A stretch of DNA of 8,655 nucleotides, taken from contig URRU01000072.1 of NCBI GenBank assembly GCA_900550335.1, forward strand, positions 1 to 8,655, written 5' to 3'. A program made the position numbers and the translations under genes. Under the pieces are notes generated by a model. That model had not been told where the DNA came from. It did no database searches and was given only the letters and a program-made list of their open reading frames with translations. Source of the DNA: an uncultured Clostridium sp. GTDB lineage: Bacteria; Bacillota; Clostridia; Peptostreptococcales; Peptostreptococcaceae. The first letter of the stretch is position 1; each line of letters opens with the position of its first letter. Below are positions 1-4,957 of this stretch, one piece after another.

Positions 1-172
1 AAAGTAGTCGCAAAAACTCTCAAAAATTTGAATCTCCTCAAATAAATCACTCCCATACAAATTTGTATTTATTATATTAATTAAAATTATATATTTTTTT
101 ATTTTTATTTTCAATCTATTATAAACTTTAATTAAGAAATATATTAGATATTATATTTTTTATACAAAAATA
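1..172. other. AT-rich edge region, no supported gene
   Basis: This stretch lies beyond the trpS terminator and is very AT-rich. No convincing reading frame starts or ends here. On the minus strand an AGGAG at 34-38 is followed 10 nt later by a TTG (21-23) with an open frame to the window edge, which could be the start of the next minus-strand gene, but only seven codons are visible, so I do not call it. Confidence 0.4.
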
Positions 173-221
173 AGGACTTGATTCGATTGAAAATTTTTAA
201 TCGAAAACAAGTCCTATTTTT
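173..221 (-). terminator. Bidirectional intrinsic terminator downstream of trpS
   Basis: AGGACTTG (173-180) pairs with CAAGTCCT (208-215), and inside it TTCGATT (182-188) pairs with AATCGAA (199-205), giving a long stem. A T-run follows on both strands: TTTTT at 217-221 on plus, and TTATTTTT on minus just left of 173. It lies about 35 bp past the trpS stop codon and is the natural end of the mtnN-trpS transcript. It can also stop transcription entering from the left. Confidence 0.85.
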
Positions 222-251
222 CAACATTAAAATATTAAATTTACAAGCTTA

Positions 252-1253
252 TTAATATTTTCTTTCTAAGAAACCAACTTTTTTATATACTTTTCTAAGA
301 GATTTTCTAGCTTTTGCTTCAGCTTTTTTAGCTCCTTCACAGTATATTTTTTCAAGATATTCCCTATCTTCTAAAAGTACTAGATATTTCTGTCTCATAG
401 GCTCTAATACGCTTATTATAACTTCAGCAGTATCTGCCTTGAAATCTCCATATCCTTTACCTTCGTACATTTTTACTATCTCATCTATTGATTTTCCTGA
501 TAAAGCTGAGTATATATCAAGAAGATTTTTTATACCTGGCTGTTCTGGTGAATATCTTACTACACCTTCAGAGTCAGTTACACATTTTTTAATTTTTCTT
601 CTTATTGTATCTGGGTCATCTTCAAGAAGTATAAATCCATTTACATTTTCATCAGATTTACTCATTTTTTTAGTAGGATCCTGTAAGCTCATTACTCTTG
701 CAGCTTCTTTTGGGTAGTATCCTTCTGGTATTTTGAATGTATCTGAATATCTATTGTTGAATCTATTTGCTAAATCTCTTGCTAATTCAAGGTGCTGTTT
801 CTGGTCATCCCCAACAGGTACTAAATCTGTTTGATAAAGAAGTATATCAGCAGCCATTAATACCGGATAAGTGAATAGACCTGCATTTAAGTTAGCTTCA
901 GATTTCCGCGCTTTATCCTTGAACTGAGTCATTCTGTTTAACTCACCCATGTATGTCATTGTATTTAATACCCACATTAATTCAAGATGTTCTTTAACGT
1001 GTGACTGTATAAATATAGTATTTTTTTCTGGATCTAGTCCACAAGCTATATACTGAGCTAATAATTTTTTAGCGTTTTCTCTAAGAACTTTTGGCTCCTG
1101 AGGAACTGTTATAGCGTGTAAATCGACAACGCTAAAGAAACATTCGTATTCGTCCTGAAGTTTTGTCCAGTTTTTTATCGCTCCTAGGTAGTTACCTAAT
1201 GTCATTTTTCCTGATGGCTGAGCACCACTAAATATTACCTTTTTTTCGCTCAT
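252..1253 (-). CDS. trpS: Tryptophanyl-tRNA synthetase
   Basis: Cytoplasmic class Ic aminoacyl-tRNA synthetase that charges tRNA-Trp using ATP and tryptophan. At 333 aa it has the usual length of bacterial TrpRS. Seen in the sequence: the N-terminal SGAQPSGKMTLGNY block (9-22), whose TLGN is the HIGH-motif equivalent; the region AADILLYQTDLVPVGDDQKQ (134-153), typical of the tryptophan-binding pocket; and the KMSKS signature at 196-200. The start is supported by AGAGG ending 7 nt before the ATG. It lies 147 bp downstream of mtnN with no terminator between them, so it is probably reached by transcripts from the tryptophan T-box leader ahead of mtnN. A weak TTGAGA-16 nt-TATAAA promoter-like pair exists in the gap but proves little in such AT-rich DNA. 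The family assignment is secure; co-transcription is inferred. Confidence 0.97.
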   Translation of the reverse strand: MSEKKVIFSGAQPSGKMTLGNYLGAIKNWTKLQDEYECFFSVVDLHAITVPQEPKVLRENAKKLLAQYIACGLDPEKNTIFIQSHVKEHLELMWVLNTMTYMGELNRMTQFKDKARKSEANLNAGLFTYPVLMAADILLYQTDLVPVGDDQKQHLELARDLANRFNNRYSDTFKIPEGYYPKEAARVMSLQDPTKKMSKSDENVNGFILLEDDPDTIRRKIKKCVTDSEGVVRYSPEQPGIKNLLDIYSALSGKSIDEIVKMYEGKGYGDFKADTAEVIISVLEPMRQKYLVLLEDREYLEKIYCEGAKKAEAKARKSLRKVYKKVGFLERKY

Positions 1254-1364
1254 CGTAATCCCTCTTTCTATTTTAAACTTATATTTATATTAGTTTTATA
1301 TTTTGGATTTATATTTTTATAAATTTTAATCTCAAAATCTCGCTATTATTTTCAAATATTAAAA

Positions 1365-1418
1365 CTATGTTATTTCTTTAAGCTATGTTATTTCTTAAAA
1401 CTATATCATTTCAAGCAT
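1365..1418. repeat. Three 18-bp tandem units spanning the mtnN stop codon
   Basis: CTATGTTATTTCTT occurs at 1365-1378 and again, identical, at 1383-1396, exactly 18 bp apart. A third, diverged unit (10 of 14 matching) begins at 1401 and is the reverse complement of the last codons and stop of mtnN. On the minus strand every unit ends in an in-phase TAG. The simplest reading is a small tandem duplication of the gene's 3' end, followed by drift. Confidence 0.75.
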
Positions 1419-2099
1419 ATCCATAACTATATTAGCTGAAGTAACTGCAGCTTTTTTAGAGAATTCTTCAAAAGTAACATCTGCACTTCCGTCAGCTTTA
1501 TCAGACATAGCTCTTATTATAACGTATGGAGTTTTGTTTAAGTAACAAACGTGAGCCATTGCAGCTCCTTCCATTTCACAGCAGAATCCACCGAAGTCGT
1601 TTACTAATTCGTTTTTAGTTTCCATATCTGCAACGAATAAATCTCCAGTAGCTATTCTACCTTTCATAACATTATGTCCTTTATTTTCTTTAACTGCTGC
1701 ATCAAAAGCTGCATTTATTAATCTTTCATCAGCTTTAAATTCTGAGCAATCCATTCTTGGTATAGTCCCTTTTGGATCTCCAAATGCTGATGCATCCATA
1801 TCGTATTCTATTGCATCTGTTGATATTACTATGTCATTTACATCTAATTCGTCATTTAATGCACCTGCAACACCTATATTAACAAGAGCTTCTGCACCGA
1901 ATTCGCTTATTAATATCTGAGTACACATAGCAGAGTTTACTTTACCAACTCCACATTTAACAACTATTACATCTTTTCCTCTTAATTTACCAACGTAAAA
2001 TTCAAGTCCTGCTTTTTCTACTTTTTCTTCTAATTCTATTTTTTCAAGAAGTAATGCTACTTCTTCTTCCATTGCACCTATTATTCCTATCTTGTTCAT
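1401..2099 (-). CDS. mtnN: 5'-methylthioadenosine/S-adenosylhomocysteine nucleosidase
   Basis: Cytoplasmic enzyme that hydrolyses MTA and SAH, and usually 5'-deoxyadenosine, to adenine plus the thioribose or ribose product. It relieves inhibition of methyltransferases and radical-SAM enzymes and feeds methionine salvage and the LuxS route. At 232 aa it is family-typical. Visible signatures: IIGAMEEEV at the N-terminus with the catalytic-base glutamate at residue 12; CEMEGAA (174-180), the ribose-binding Glu-Met-Glu; and RAMSDKAD (196-203), whose Asp200 matches the purine-contacting acid. AGGAGG lies 5 nt before the ATG. It is the first gene after a T-box leader and precedes trpS, an unexpected pairing because its chemistry concerns methionine and SAM rather than tryptophan. 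The last six codons resemble the tandem repeat just downstream. Confidence 0.96.
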   Translation of the reverse strand: MNKIGIIGAMEEEVALLLEKIELEEKVEKAGLEFYVGKLRGKDVIVVKCGVGKVNSAMCTQILISEFGAEALVNIGVAGALNDELDVNDIVISTDAIEYDMDASAFGDPKGTIPRMDCSEFKADERLINAAFDAAVKENKGHNVMKGRIATGDLFVADMETKNELVNDFGGFCCEMEGAAMAHVCYLNKTPYVIIRAMSDKADGSADVTFEEFSKKAAVTSANIVMDMLEMI

Positions 2100-2128
2100 A
2101 ATATCCTCCTAAAATTAATTTTTCCAAT

Positions 2129-2162
2129 AAAAAAACGCCCTCGTGTTAAAAACACTAGGACG
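2129..2162 (-). terminator. T-box regulated intrinsic terminator
   Basis: On minus, CGTCCTAGTGTT pairs with AACACGAGGGCG across a short T loop (2136-2162) and is followed by seven T (2129-2135). The 5' arm adjoins the T-box at 2169-2183, which would pair with it to form the competing antiterminator when uncharged tRNA is bound. It lies about 20 nt upstream of the mtnN ribosome site. Confidence 0.9.
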
Positions 2163-2378
2163 ATATTACCGCGGTACCACCTAAATTATACACTTATCGT
2201 GTATCTCTCTTCTGCGTAACGTGCAGTGACGGTTCGGCTACTATAATTCACCTATCTCCTCGTGGACCCATTCACCGAATCTATTTATGCTGCAATCTCA
2301 GCAACTTGCAACTCTCTGTATCAAACTCAACTCGACTACTCTCTCCAGTCTTAGGATTTATAATTTAAAATTTTCTAT
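2129..2378 (-). ncRNA. T-box leader with tryptophan (UGG) specifier
   Basis: This 5' leader senses uncharged tRNA and lets transcription continue when charging is low. The T-box itself, TAGGTGGTACCGCGG on minus, lies at 2169-2183. In Stem I the lower helix TGGA (2344-2347)/TCCA (2263-2266) closes an internal loop with AGTA (2337-2340) on the 5' side and GAA-TGG-G on the 3' side. The eight pairs above it (GTCGAGTT with GATTCGGT, including wobbles) abut AGTA and GAA exactly. By the known layout, in which GAA precedes the specifier and one purine follows, the specifier is TGG (2268-2270), that is Trp. An apical GTTGC/GCAGC hairpin and an ATACAC/GTGTAT hairpin (stem III) are also visible. The TGGT of the T-box bulge can meet a G73 discriminator through a G-U wobble. 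It precedes mtnN, with trpS second. Confidence 0.9.
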
Positions 2379-2384
2379 AATTTT

Positions 2385-2413
2385 ATGATACAAGCAATCT
2401 TTTTTTCTGTCAA
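2385..2413 (-). promoter_or_regulatory. Sigma-A promoter of the T-box/mtnN/trpS unit
   Basis: On minus, a perfect TTGACA (2408-2413) is separated by 17 nt from TATCAT (2385-2390). The predicted transcription start near 2378 lies about 30 nt before Stem I of the T-box leader. This is the strongest promoter match on the minus strand in the left half of the window. Confidence 0.85.
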
Positions 2414-2546
2414 GAAAATAGCTTTAAATTTTCTGCAATTTTCTAAAGGAATTTTAGACTCTCTATAGAATATATAAATAAACCAAAATTAATATAAATT
2501 GGTTAAAAATCCAAATAAATTTTACCTACAAAAGGGGGACAAGATT

Positions 2547-2873
2547 ATGATAATAACTACAACACCATCAGTAGAAGGATACAGAATAGTTGAATATAAA
2601 GGAATAACTTACGGAGAAGTTGTTTCAGGGGTTAACTTCTTTAAAGACTTTGCAGCTGGATTATCTAATATATTCGGTGGAAGATCAAATTCTTATGAAG
2701 ATGAGTTAAAAAATGCTAGAGAAAGAGCTCTTGAAGAATTAGAAGGAAGAGCCGCTGCAAAAGGTGCAAATGCAGTTGTTGGAGTTGACACAGACTATGA
2801 AGTACTAGGTGCTGACAACGGAATGCTAATGGTAACAGTATCTGGGACAGCAGTAGTAATAGAGAGAATATAA
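2547..2873 (+). CDS. UPF0145/YbjQ-family small protein
   Basis: A 108-aa cytoplasmic protein of the YbjQ/UPF0145 family, often described as a putative heavy-metal-binding domain; structures of relatives form a ring pentamer. The function is not established. Recognisable features are the N-terminus [17 protein letters not shown], the [11 protein letters not shown] segment (44-54), a Glu/Arg-rich helix (51-70), [13 protein letters not shown] (73-85) and the closing VTVSGTAVV strand (97-104). I chose the ATG at 2547 over an in-frame one at 2499 because family members start at MIITTT and because AGGGGG (2533-2538) sits 8 nt upstream; the extra 16 residues are not family-like. It stands alone, divergent from mtnN and convergent to ribU. 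No clear promoter is visible. There are no cysteines, so any metal binding would not be by thiols. Confidence 0.92.
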   Translation: MIITTTPSVEGYRIVEYKGITYGEVVSGVNFFKDFAAGLSNIFGGRSNSYEDELKNARERALEELEGRAAAKGANAVVGVDTDYEVLGADNGMLMVTVSGTAVVIERI

Positions 2874-2878
2874 TAGAA

Positions 2879-3002
2879 AGGGCAAGAGTGTAACTGCTCC
2901 TTGCTCCAGGCTTCAGCGCCCCACACTGTTAGACTAACACATTTAGCGGTTGTGGGGCGCTTGCAGAATTATCGCTATTATAGCAGTTACAACTCTTGCC
3001 CT
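2879..3002. repeat. GC-rich hairpin cassette, about 125 bp, unknown type
   Basis: The outer arms GGGCAAGAGT-GTAACTGCT (2880-2898) and AGCAGTTAC-A-ACTCTTGCCC (2982-3001) pair over about 19-20 bp with one bulged base. An inner stem AGCGCCCCACA (2915-2925)/TGTGGGGCGCT (2951-2961) is perfect over 11 bp, and its loop contains the palindrome TGTTAG-A-CTAACA (2927-2939). By my count 2881-3000 is 50 percent GC, far above the surroundings. A diverged extension of the arms includes ATATAAT on both sides, reaching into the stop codon of the preceding gene. No T-run follows on plus, so it is not an ordinary terminator. It could be a miniature inverted-repeat element or a structured RNA. No transposase is present. 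Confidence 0.7.
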
Positions 3003-3071
3003 CATCATTATATCCTTGTTTACAGGTTGAGATTAAATCGATTTTAAAATTAATAAAATTTAATTATATAG

Positions 3072-3108
3072 AAAAAGGTTGTTACAAAATTTGTAGCAAC
3101 CTTTTTTT
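3072..3108 (+). terminator. Intrinsic terminator of the UPF0145 gene
   Basis: GGTTGTTACAAA (3077-3088) pairs with TTTGTAGCAACC (3090-3101) including one G-T wobble, is preceded by AAAAA and is followed by seven T (3102-3108). The A-run makes it usable from the minus strand too. It lies about 200 bp past the stop codon it presumably serves, with the GC-rich cassette in between. Confidence 0.85.
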
Positions 3109-3208
3109 ATATCCTTATCTTGAACTTATATTTTTATATTTGTAATACATCTTTTTACTAACTTTTCCACTCACACTCTTTTCCAAATTTAATTTTGAGT
3201 AGATGTTA

Positions 3209-3406
3209 AATGTGAGGTATGTTGCAATATTTTGTATTAGTCCTTTTGCGTAGTGTCAAGAATTAATCGAACTCGACGATCTGCAGACGTGAGGAATTTT
3301 TCCAACAGAACTATTTTCCTACACCACGTCGAAGCCCGGAGAGGAGATTATTCTTGATGCTACGCATAAGAAAGGACTGTTACAAAATATGCAACAGCCC
3401 CACATT
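3209..3406. repeat. 198-bp imperfect palindrome between convergent genes
   Basis: The arms pair in blocks from outside to inside: AATGTG (3209-3214)/CACATT (3401-3406); TGTTGC (3220-3225)/GCAACA (3391-3396); ATATTTTGTA (3227-3236)/TACAAAATAT (3381-3390); AGTCCTTT (3239-3246)/AAAGGACT (3371-3378); and a 21-bp stem TGCGTAG...AATC (3247-3268)/GATT...CTACGCA (3346-3366) with one bulge. The centre has GACGTG (3285-3290 area) pairing with CACGTC (near 3325-3330) and AGGAA/TTCCT. By my count 3241-3370 is 44 percent GC. There is no reading frame of note. The right arm contains the ribU terminator. It may be a miniature element or an inverted duplication. Confidence 0.7.
3371..3400 (-). terminator. 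Probable ribU terminator, inside the palindrome
   Basis: Read on minus, GGGCTGTTGCA pairs with TGTAACAGTCC across a TATTT loop, with wobbles only, and TTTCTTA follows. It begins about 20 nt past the ribU stop. The plus-strand arm on the opposite side of the palindrome (3216-3247) looks like a decayed inverted copy of the same hairpin. Confidence 0.65.
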
Positions 3407-3419
3407 ATATATACTCAAA

Positions 3420-4070
3420 TTAAATTATTCCTTTCATTGCTAGTACTAGCATCACACATGTTACTATTACAAGTACCGCTACAGCCATTACACCAGGATG
3501 AACTATCATTTTAGGTGCATCTTTAGCTTCTGATTTTAAAACTGTTCTTCTAAGTGCAGACACTATCGGTTTATAGATAAGTAAAATTATCGCTGAATCT
3601 ATTCCACCTTTTATTAAGTTGAAAGGCATTATAGCAGGGACTAAAAGTTTTACAACTTCTGCTCTTGGAATTCCCATATATATTGGTGTTACTAAATAGT
3701 TCCATAACATCATAACAACTGTAAGAAGTACTGTTCCTGATACTAAACCTATTATTGAGCCTCTTAAAGTTCTATCTTTTTTGTATATAAAAGCTGCTGT
3801 ACAAGAAAACGCACATATAGAAATTATATTCATTATAAGTCCTATTATTCCATCTTCACTTATAGTTAAAAATTCTATAAATGCTGTTACTACAGCTACC
3901 ATTAATGACATAAATGGTCCCCAAATAAATCCACCTATTGTTATAATTACGTTCTTTGGATCATATTCTAAGAATAATACCATAGGTATTCTTATAAATA
4001 ATACCGCTGCAAATGCTAGTGCACTGAGCATTGCCACCCTTGTCATTGTTTTTGTCTTGCTTTCCATCAT
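3420..4070 (-). CDS. ribU: Riboflavin ECF transporter S component, RibU-like
   Basis: Membrane substrate-binding subunit of an energy-coupling factor transporter for riboflavin uptake; it works with the shared EcfA/EcfA'/EcfT module, which is not in this window. The 216-aa protein is strongly hydrophobic, with the S-component N-terminus TRVAMLSALAFAAVL (10-24) and membrane segments near 11-33, 41-70 (two), 76-96, 103-130 and 145-168. The YDPKNVIITIGGFIWGP segment (36-52) matches the conserved loop and second helix of RibU. An FMN riboswitch directly upstream supports the substrate. AGGAG lies 10 nt before the chosen ATG; a second ATG follows immediately. After residue 170, where most RibU proteins end, there is a charged linker and an extra hydrophobic segment (193-211), which is unusual. 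Confidence 0.9.
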   Translation of the reverse strand: MMESKTKTMTRVAMLSALAFAAVLFIRIPMVLFLEYDPKNVIITIGGFIWGPFMSLMVAVVTAFIEFLTISEDGIIGLIMNIISICAFSCTAAFIYKKDRTLRGSIIGLVSGTVLLTVVMMLWNYLVTPIYMGIPRAEVVKLLVPAIMPFNLIKGGIDSAIILLIYKPIVSALRRTVLKSEAKDAPKMIVHPGVMAVAVLVIVTCVMLVLAMKGII

Positions 4071-4094
4071 TTCTTCATCACTCCTAAAAATTTA

Positions 4095-4135
4095 AAATAA
4101 AAAACACCTGATAGACTAAGTGCCTTTCAGGTGTT
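4095..4135 (-). terminator. Riboswitch terminator before ribU
   Basis: On minus, AACACCTGA (4127-4135 on plus as TCAGGTGTT) pairs with TCAGGTGTT (4103-4111) over nine perfect pairs, followed by TTTTTTATTTT. It lies just upstream of the ribU AGGAG, so termination when FMN is bound would prevent ribU transcription. It is the expression platform of the aptamer at 4299-4438. Confidence 0.88.
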
Positions 4136-4298
4136 GTAACTCTCTATAAAAAATTAATTTGATTTTTCATTAAATCTAAACTTTACTCTAGATTAATTTT
4201 TATAATTCTTTTTAATTATTCAATCATTAAATTTACTCTTAAAATTTATACATGATTTAAATTCTACAAAATCAAATTTAAAATAGATAGTTATTAAC

Positions 4299-4438
4299 AC
4301 ATCTTCTCTCATCCAGACTATACTGTCGGTTTTGGAATTTCACCAAATCCTGAATTGAACTTCTGCCAATTCCTGCGTTTTAAAAAACGCTCGCGGACTA
4401 TACCGCCGGTCGGGAATCTCACCCTGCCCTGAAGACAT
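4299..4438 (-). ncRNA. FMN riboswitch aptamer (RFN element)
   Basis: All conserved RFN blocks are present on minus in order: CTTCAGGGCAGGGTGAGATT, CCCGACCGGCGGTATAGTCC, GCGAGCG, TTTGGTGAAATTCCAAAACC and GACAGTATAGTCTGGATGAG, ending in AGAGAAGATGT. P1 is formed by ATGTCTTC (4431-4438) and GAAGATGT (4299-4306). FMN binding is expected to switch off the downstream riboflavin uptake gene by termination. The GTGTT at 4296-4300, overlapping the end of P1, could pair with AACAC in the terminator's 5' arm as an antiterminator; this is inferred. About 160 nt of AT-rich linker separates aptamer and terminator. Confidence 0.96.
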
Positions 4439-4464
4439 CTTAACTAATTCAGTTGTCTATTATT

Positions 4465-4493
4465 AAATTATCACAATTAAAAAATAAAATCAA
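4465..4493 (-). promoter_or_regulatory. Promoter of the FMN riboswitch/ribU transcript
   Basis: On minus, TTGATT (4488-4493) is separated by 17 nt from TAATTT (4465-4470), placing the start near 4458, about 20 nt before P1 of the aptamer. The position fits well; the -10 match is only moderate. Confidence 0.6.
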
Positions 4494-4500
4494 TACTATA

Positions 4501-4529
4501 TTGACTTTAATAACCAATAAACATATAAT
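4501..4529 (+). promoter_or_regulatory. Sigma-A promoter of the copper-chaperone gene
   Basis: TTGACT (4501-4506), a 17-nt spacer and a perfect TATAAT (4524-4529) form a near-consensus promoter, with the predicted start near 4536. It is back to back with the ribU promoter on the opposite strand. The CsoR-like operator follows directly. Confidence 0.85.
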
Positions 4530-4544
4530 CAAATTGTAGAAATA

Positions 4545-4561
4545 ATACCCCTACAAGGTAT
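4545..4561 (+). promoter_or_regulatory. CsoR-like copper operator
   Basis: ATACCCCTACAAGGTAT is an interrupted inverted repeat (ATACC-7 nt-GGTAT) closely resembling the C-run/G-run operators bound by the copper-sensing repressor CsoR ahead of copZA-type operons. It lies about 10-25 nt downstream of the predicted start, so a bound repressor would block transcription. No csoR gene is in the window. The identity rests on similarity to remembered operators. Confidence 0.6.
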
Positions 4562-4591
4562 ATTACTTTTAAATTTTTAGGAGGAAGTATT

Positions 4592-4807
4592 ATGAAAAAA
4601 ATAATAAAAATAGATGGCATGGGATGCCAGCATTGTGTAAATAGAATAACTGAAGCACTTTCTGCTATAGACGGTGTAGATGTATTAGAAGTTAGTTTAG
4701 AAGATAAAAGTGCAACTGTTGATGTTGAAGAATCAATAGCTGACGAAACTTTAATGAATGCTATAGATGAAGAAGGATTTGAACCTATAGAATGTGTTTT
4801 AGCATAA
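4592..4807 (+). CDS. copZ: Heavy-metal-associated (HMA) copper chaperone, CopZ-like
   Basis: A 71-aa soluble cytoplasmic protein that is a single HMA domain (beta-alpha-beta-beta-alpha-beta). The metal site GMGCQHC (9-15) carries the MxCxxC signature, with Cys12 and Cys15 expected to bind Cu(I). The second half, VEVSLEDKSATVDVE-like strands (32-46) followed by ADETLMNAIDEEGF (50-63), matches CopZ proteins. The expected role is to buffer Cu(I) and pass it to a P-type ATPase such as CopA. A perfect AGGAGG (4579-4584) lies 7 nt before the ATG. The gene is monocistronic here, between its own promoter and terminator, with neither copA nor csoR beside it. MerP-like mercury binding is the alternative, less likely given the operator and the absence of mer genes. 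Cys68 near the C-terminus is an additional thiol. Confidence 0.9.
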   Translation: MKKIIKIDGMGCQHCVNRITEALSAIDGVDVLEVSLEDKSATVDVEESIADETLMNAIDEEGFEPIECVLA

Positions 4808-4839
4808 TATAAACTTGTTCACCAATTAAATATAATCAT

Positions 4840-4881
4840 AAAAAAGAGCTTTTATCTCCATACAAGATAAAGCTCTTTTTT
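4840..4881. terminator. Bidirectional terminator shared by copZ and the kinase operon
   Basis: AAAAAAGAGCT(T)TTATCT (4840-4857) pairs with AGATAAAGCTCTTTTTT (4865-4881) with one bulge, and there are T-runs at both ends. It ends the copZ transcript on plus and the response regulator-kinase transcript on minus. Between it and the kinase stop (4882-4957) is a T-rich, gene-free tract. Confidence 0.88.
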
Positions 4882-4957
4882 CATTTTTTCTTATATTTTA
4901 TTTTTTCCTTACATTTTTTATTTTTCTATCTTTTTTATATTTTTCCGATGCTAAATA

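Noticed and set aside
1..23. Start of a further minus-strand gene (TTG with AGGAG 10 nt upstream)
   Set aside because: Only seven codons are visible and the start is non-ATG; not enough to support a gene.
439..717. Plus-strand open frame opposite trpS
   Set aside because: Antisense shadow of a clear synthetase gene; no ribosome site and no family resemblance.
2268..2271. ATG (methionine) as the T-box specifier, attractive because mtnN is a methionine-salvage gene
   Set aside because: ATG is one base out of phase with the structural alignment: GAA must precede the specifier and a single purine must follow before the lower helix, which fits only TGG. trpS downstream also agrees with Trp.
2499..2546. 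16-residue N-terminal extension of the UPF0145 protein from the ATG at 2499
   Set aside because: No ribosome site before 2499, the extension is unlike the family, and AGGGGG is correctly spaced before the ATG at 2547.
2945..3008. Minus-strand frame of about 20 codons starting MMRARVVTAI inside the GC-rich cassette, with AAGGA upstream
   Set aside because: Very short, and its sequence is dictated by the inverted-repeat arm. No similarity to a known type I toxin that I recognise.
3247..3366. Self-cleaving ribozyme (twister-like) in the palindrome core, suggested by an AAGCCCGGA string
   Set aside because: The remaining conserved twister positions are not recognisable in order; the match is too short to mean anything.
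4071..4082. Three-codon upstream frame (ATG AAG AAA TGA) overlapping the ribU start
   Set aside because: Its ATG is only 2 nt from the AGGAG, too close for efficient initiation; likely chance.
3781..4095. Plus-strand hydrophobic open frame opposite ribU
   Set aside because: Mirror of a membrane protein gene, giving spurious Ile/Thr-rich residues; no supporting signals.
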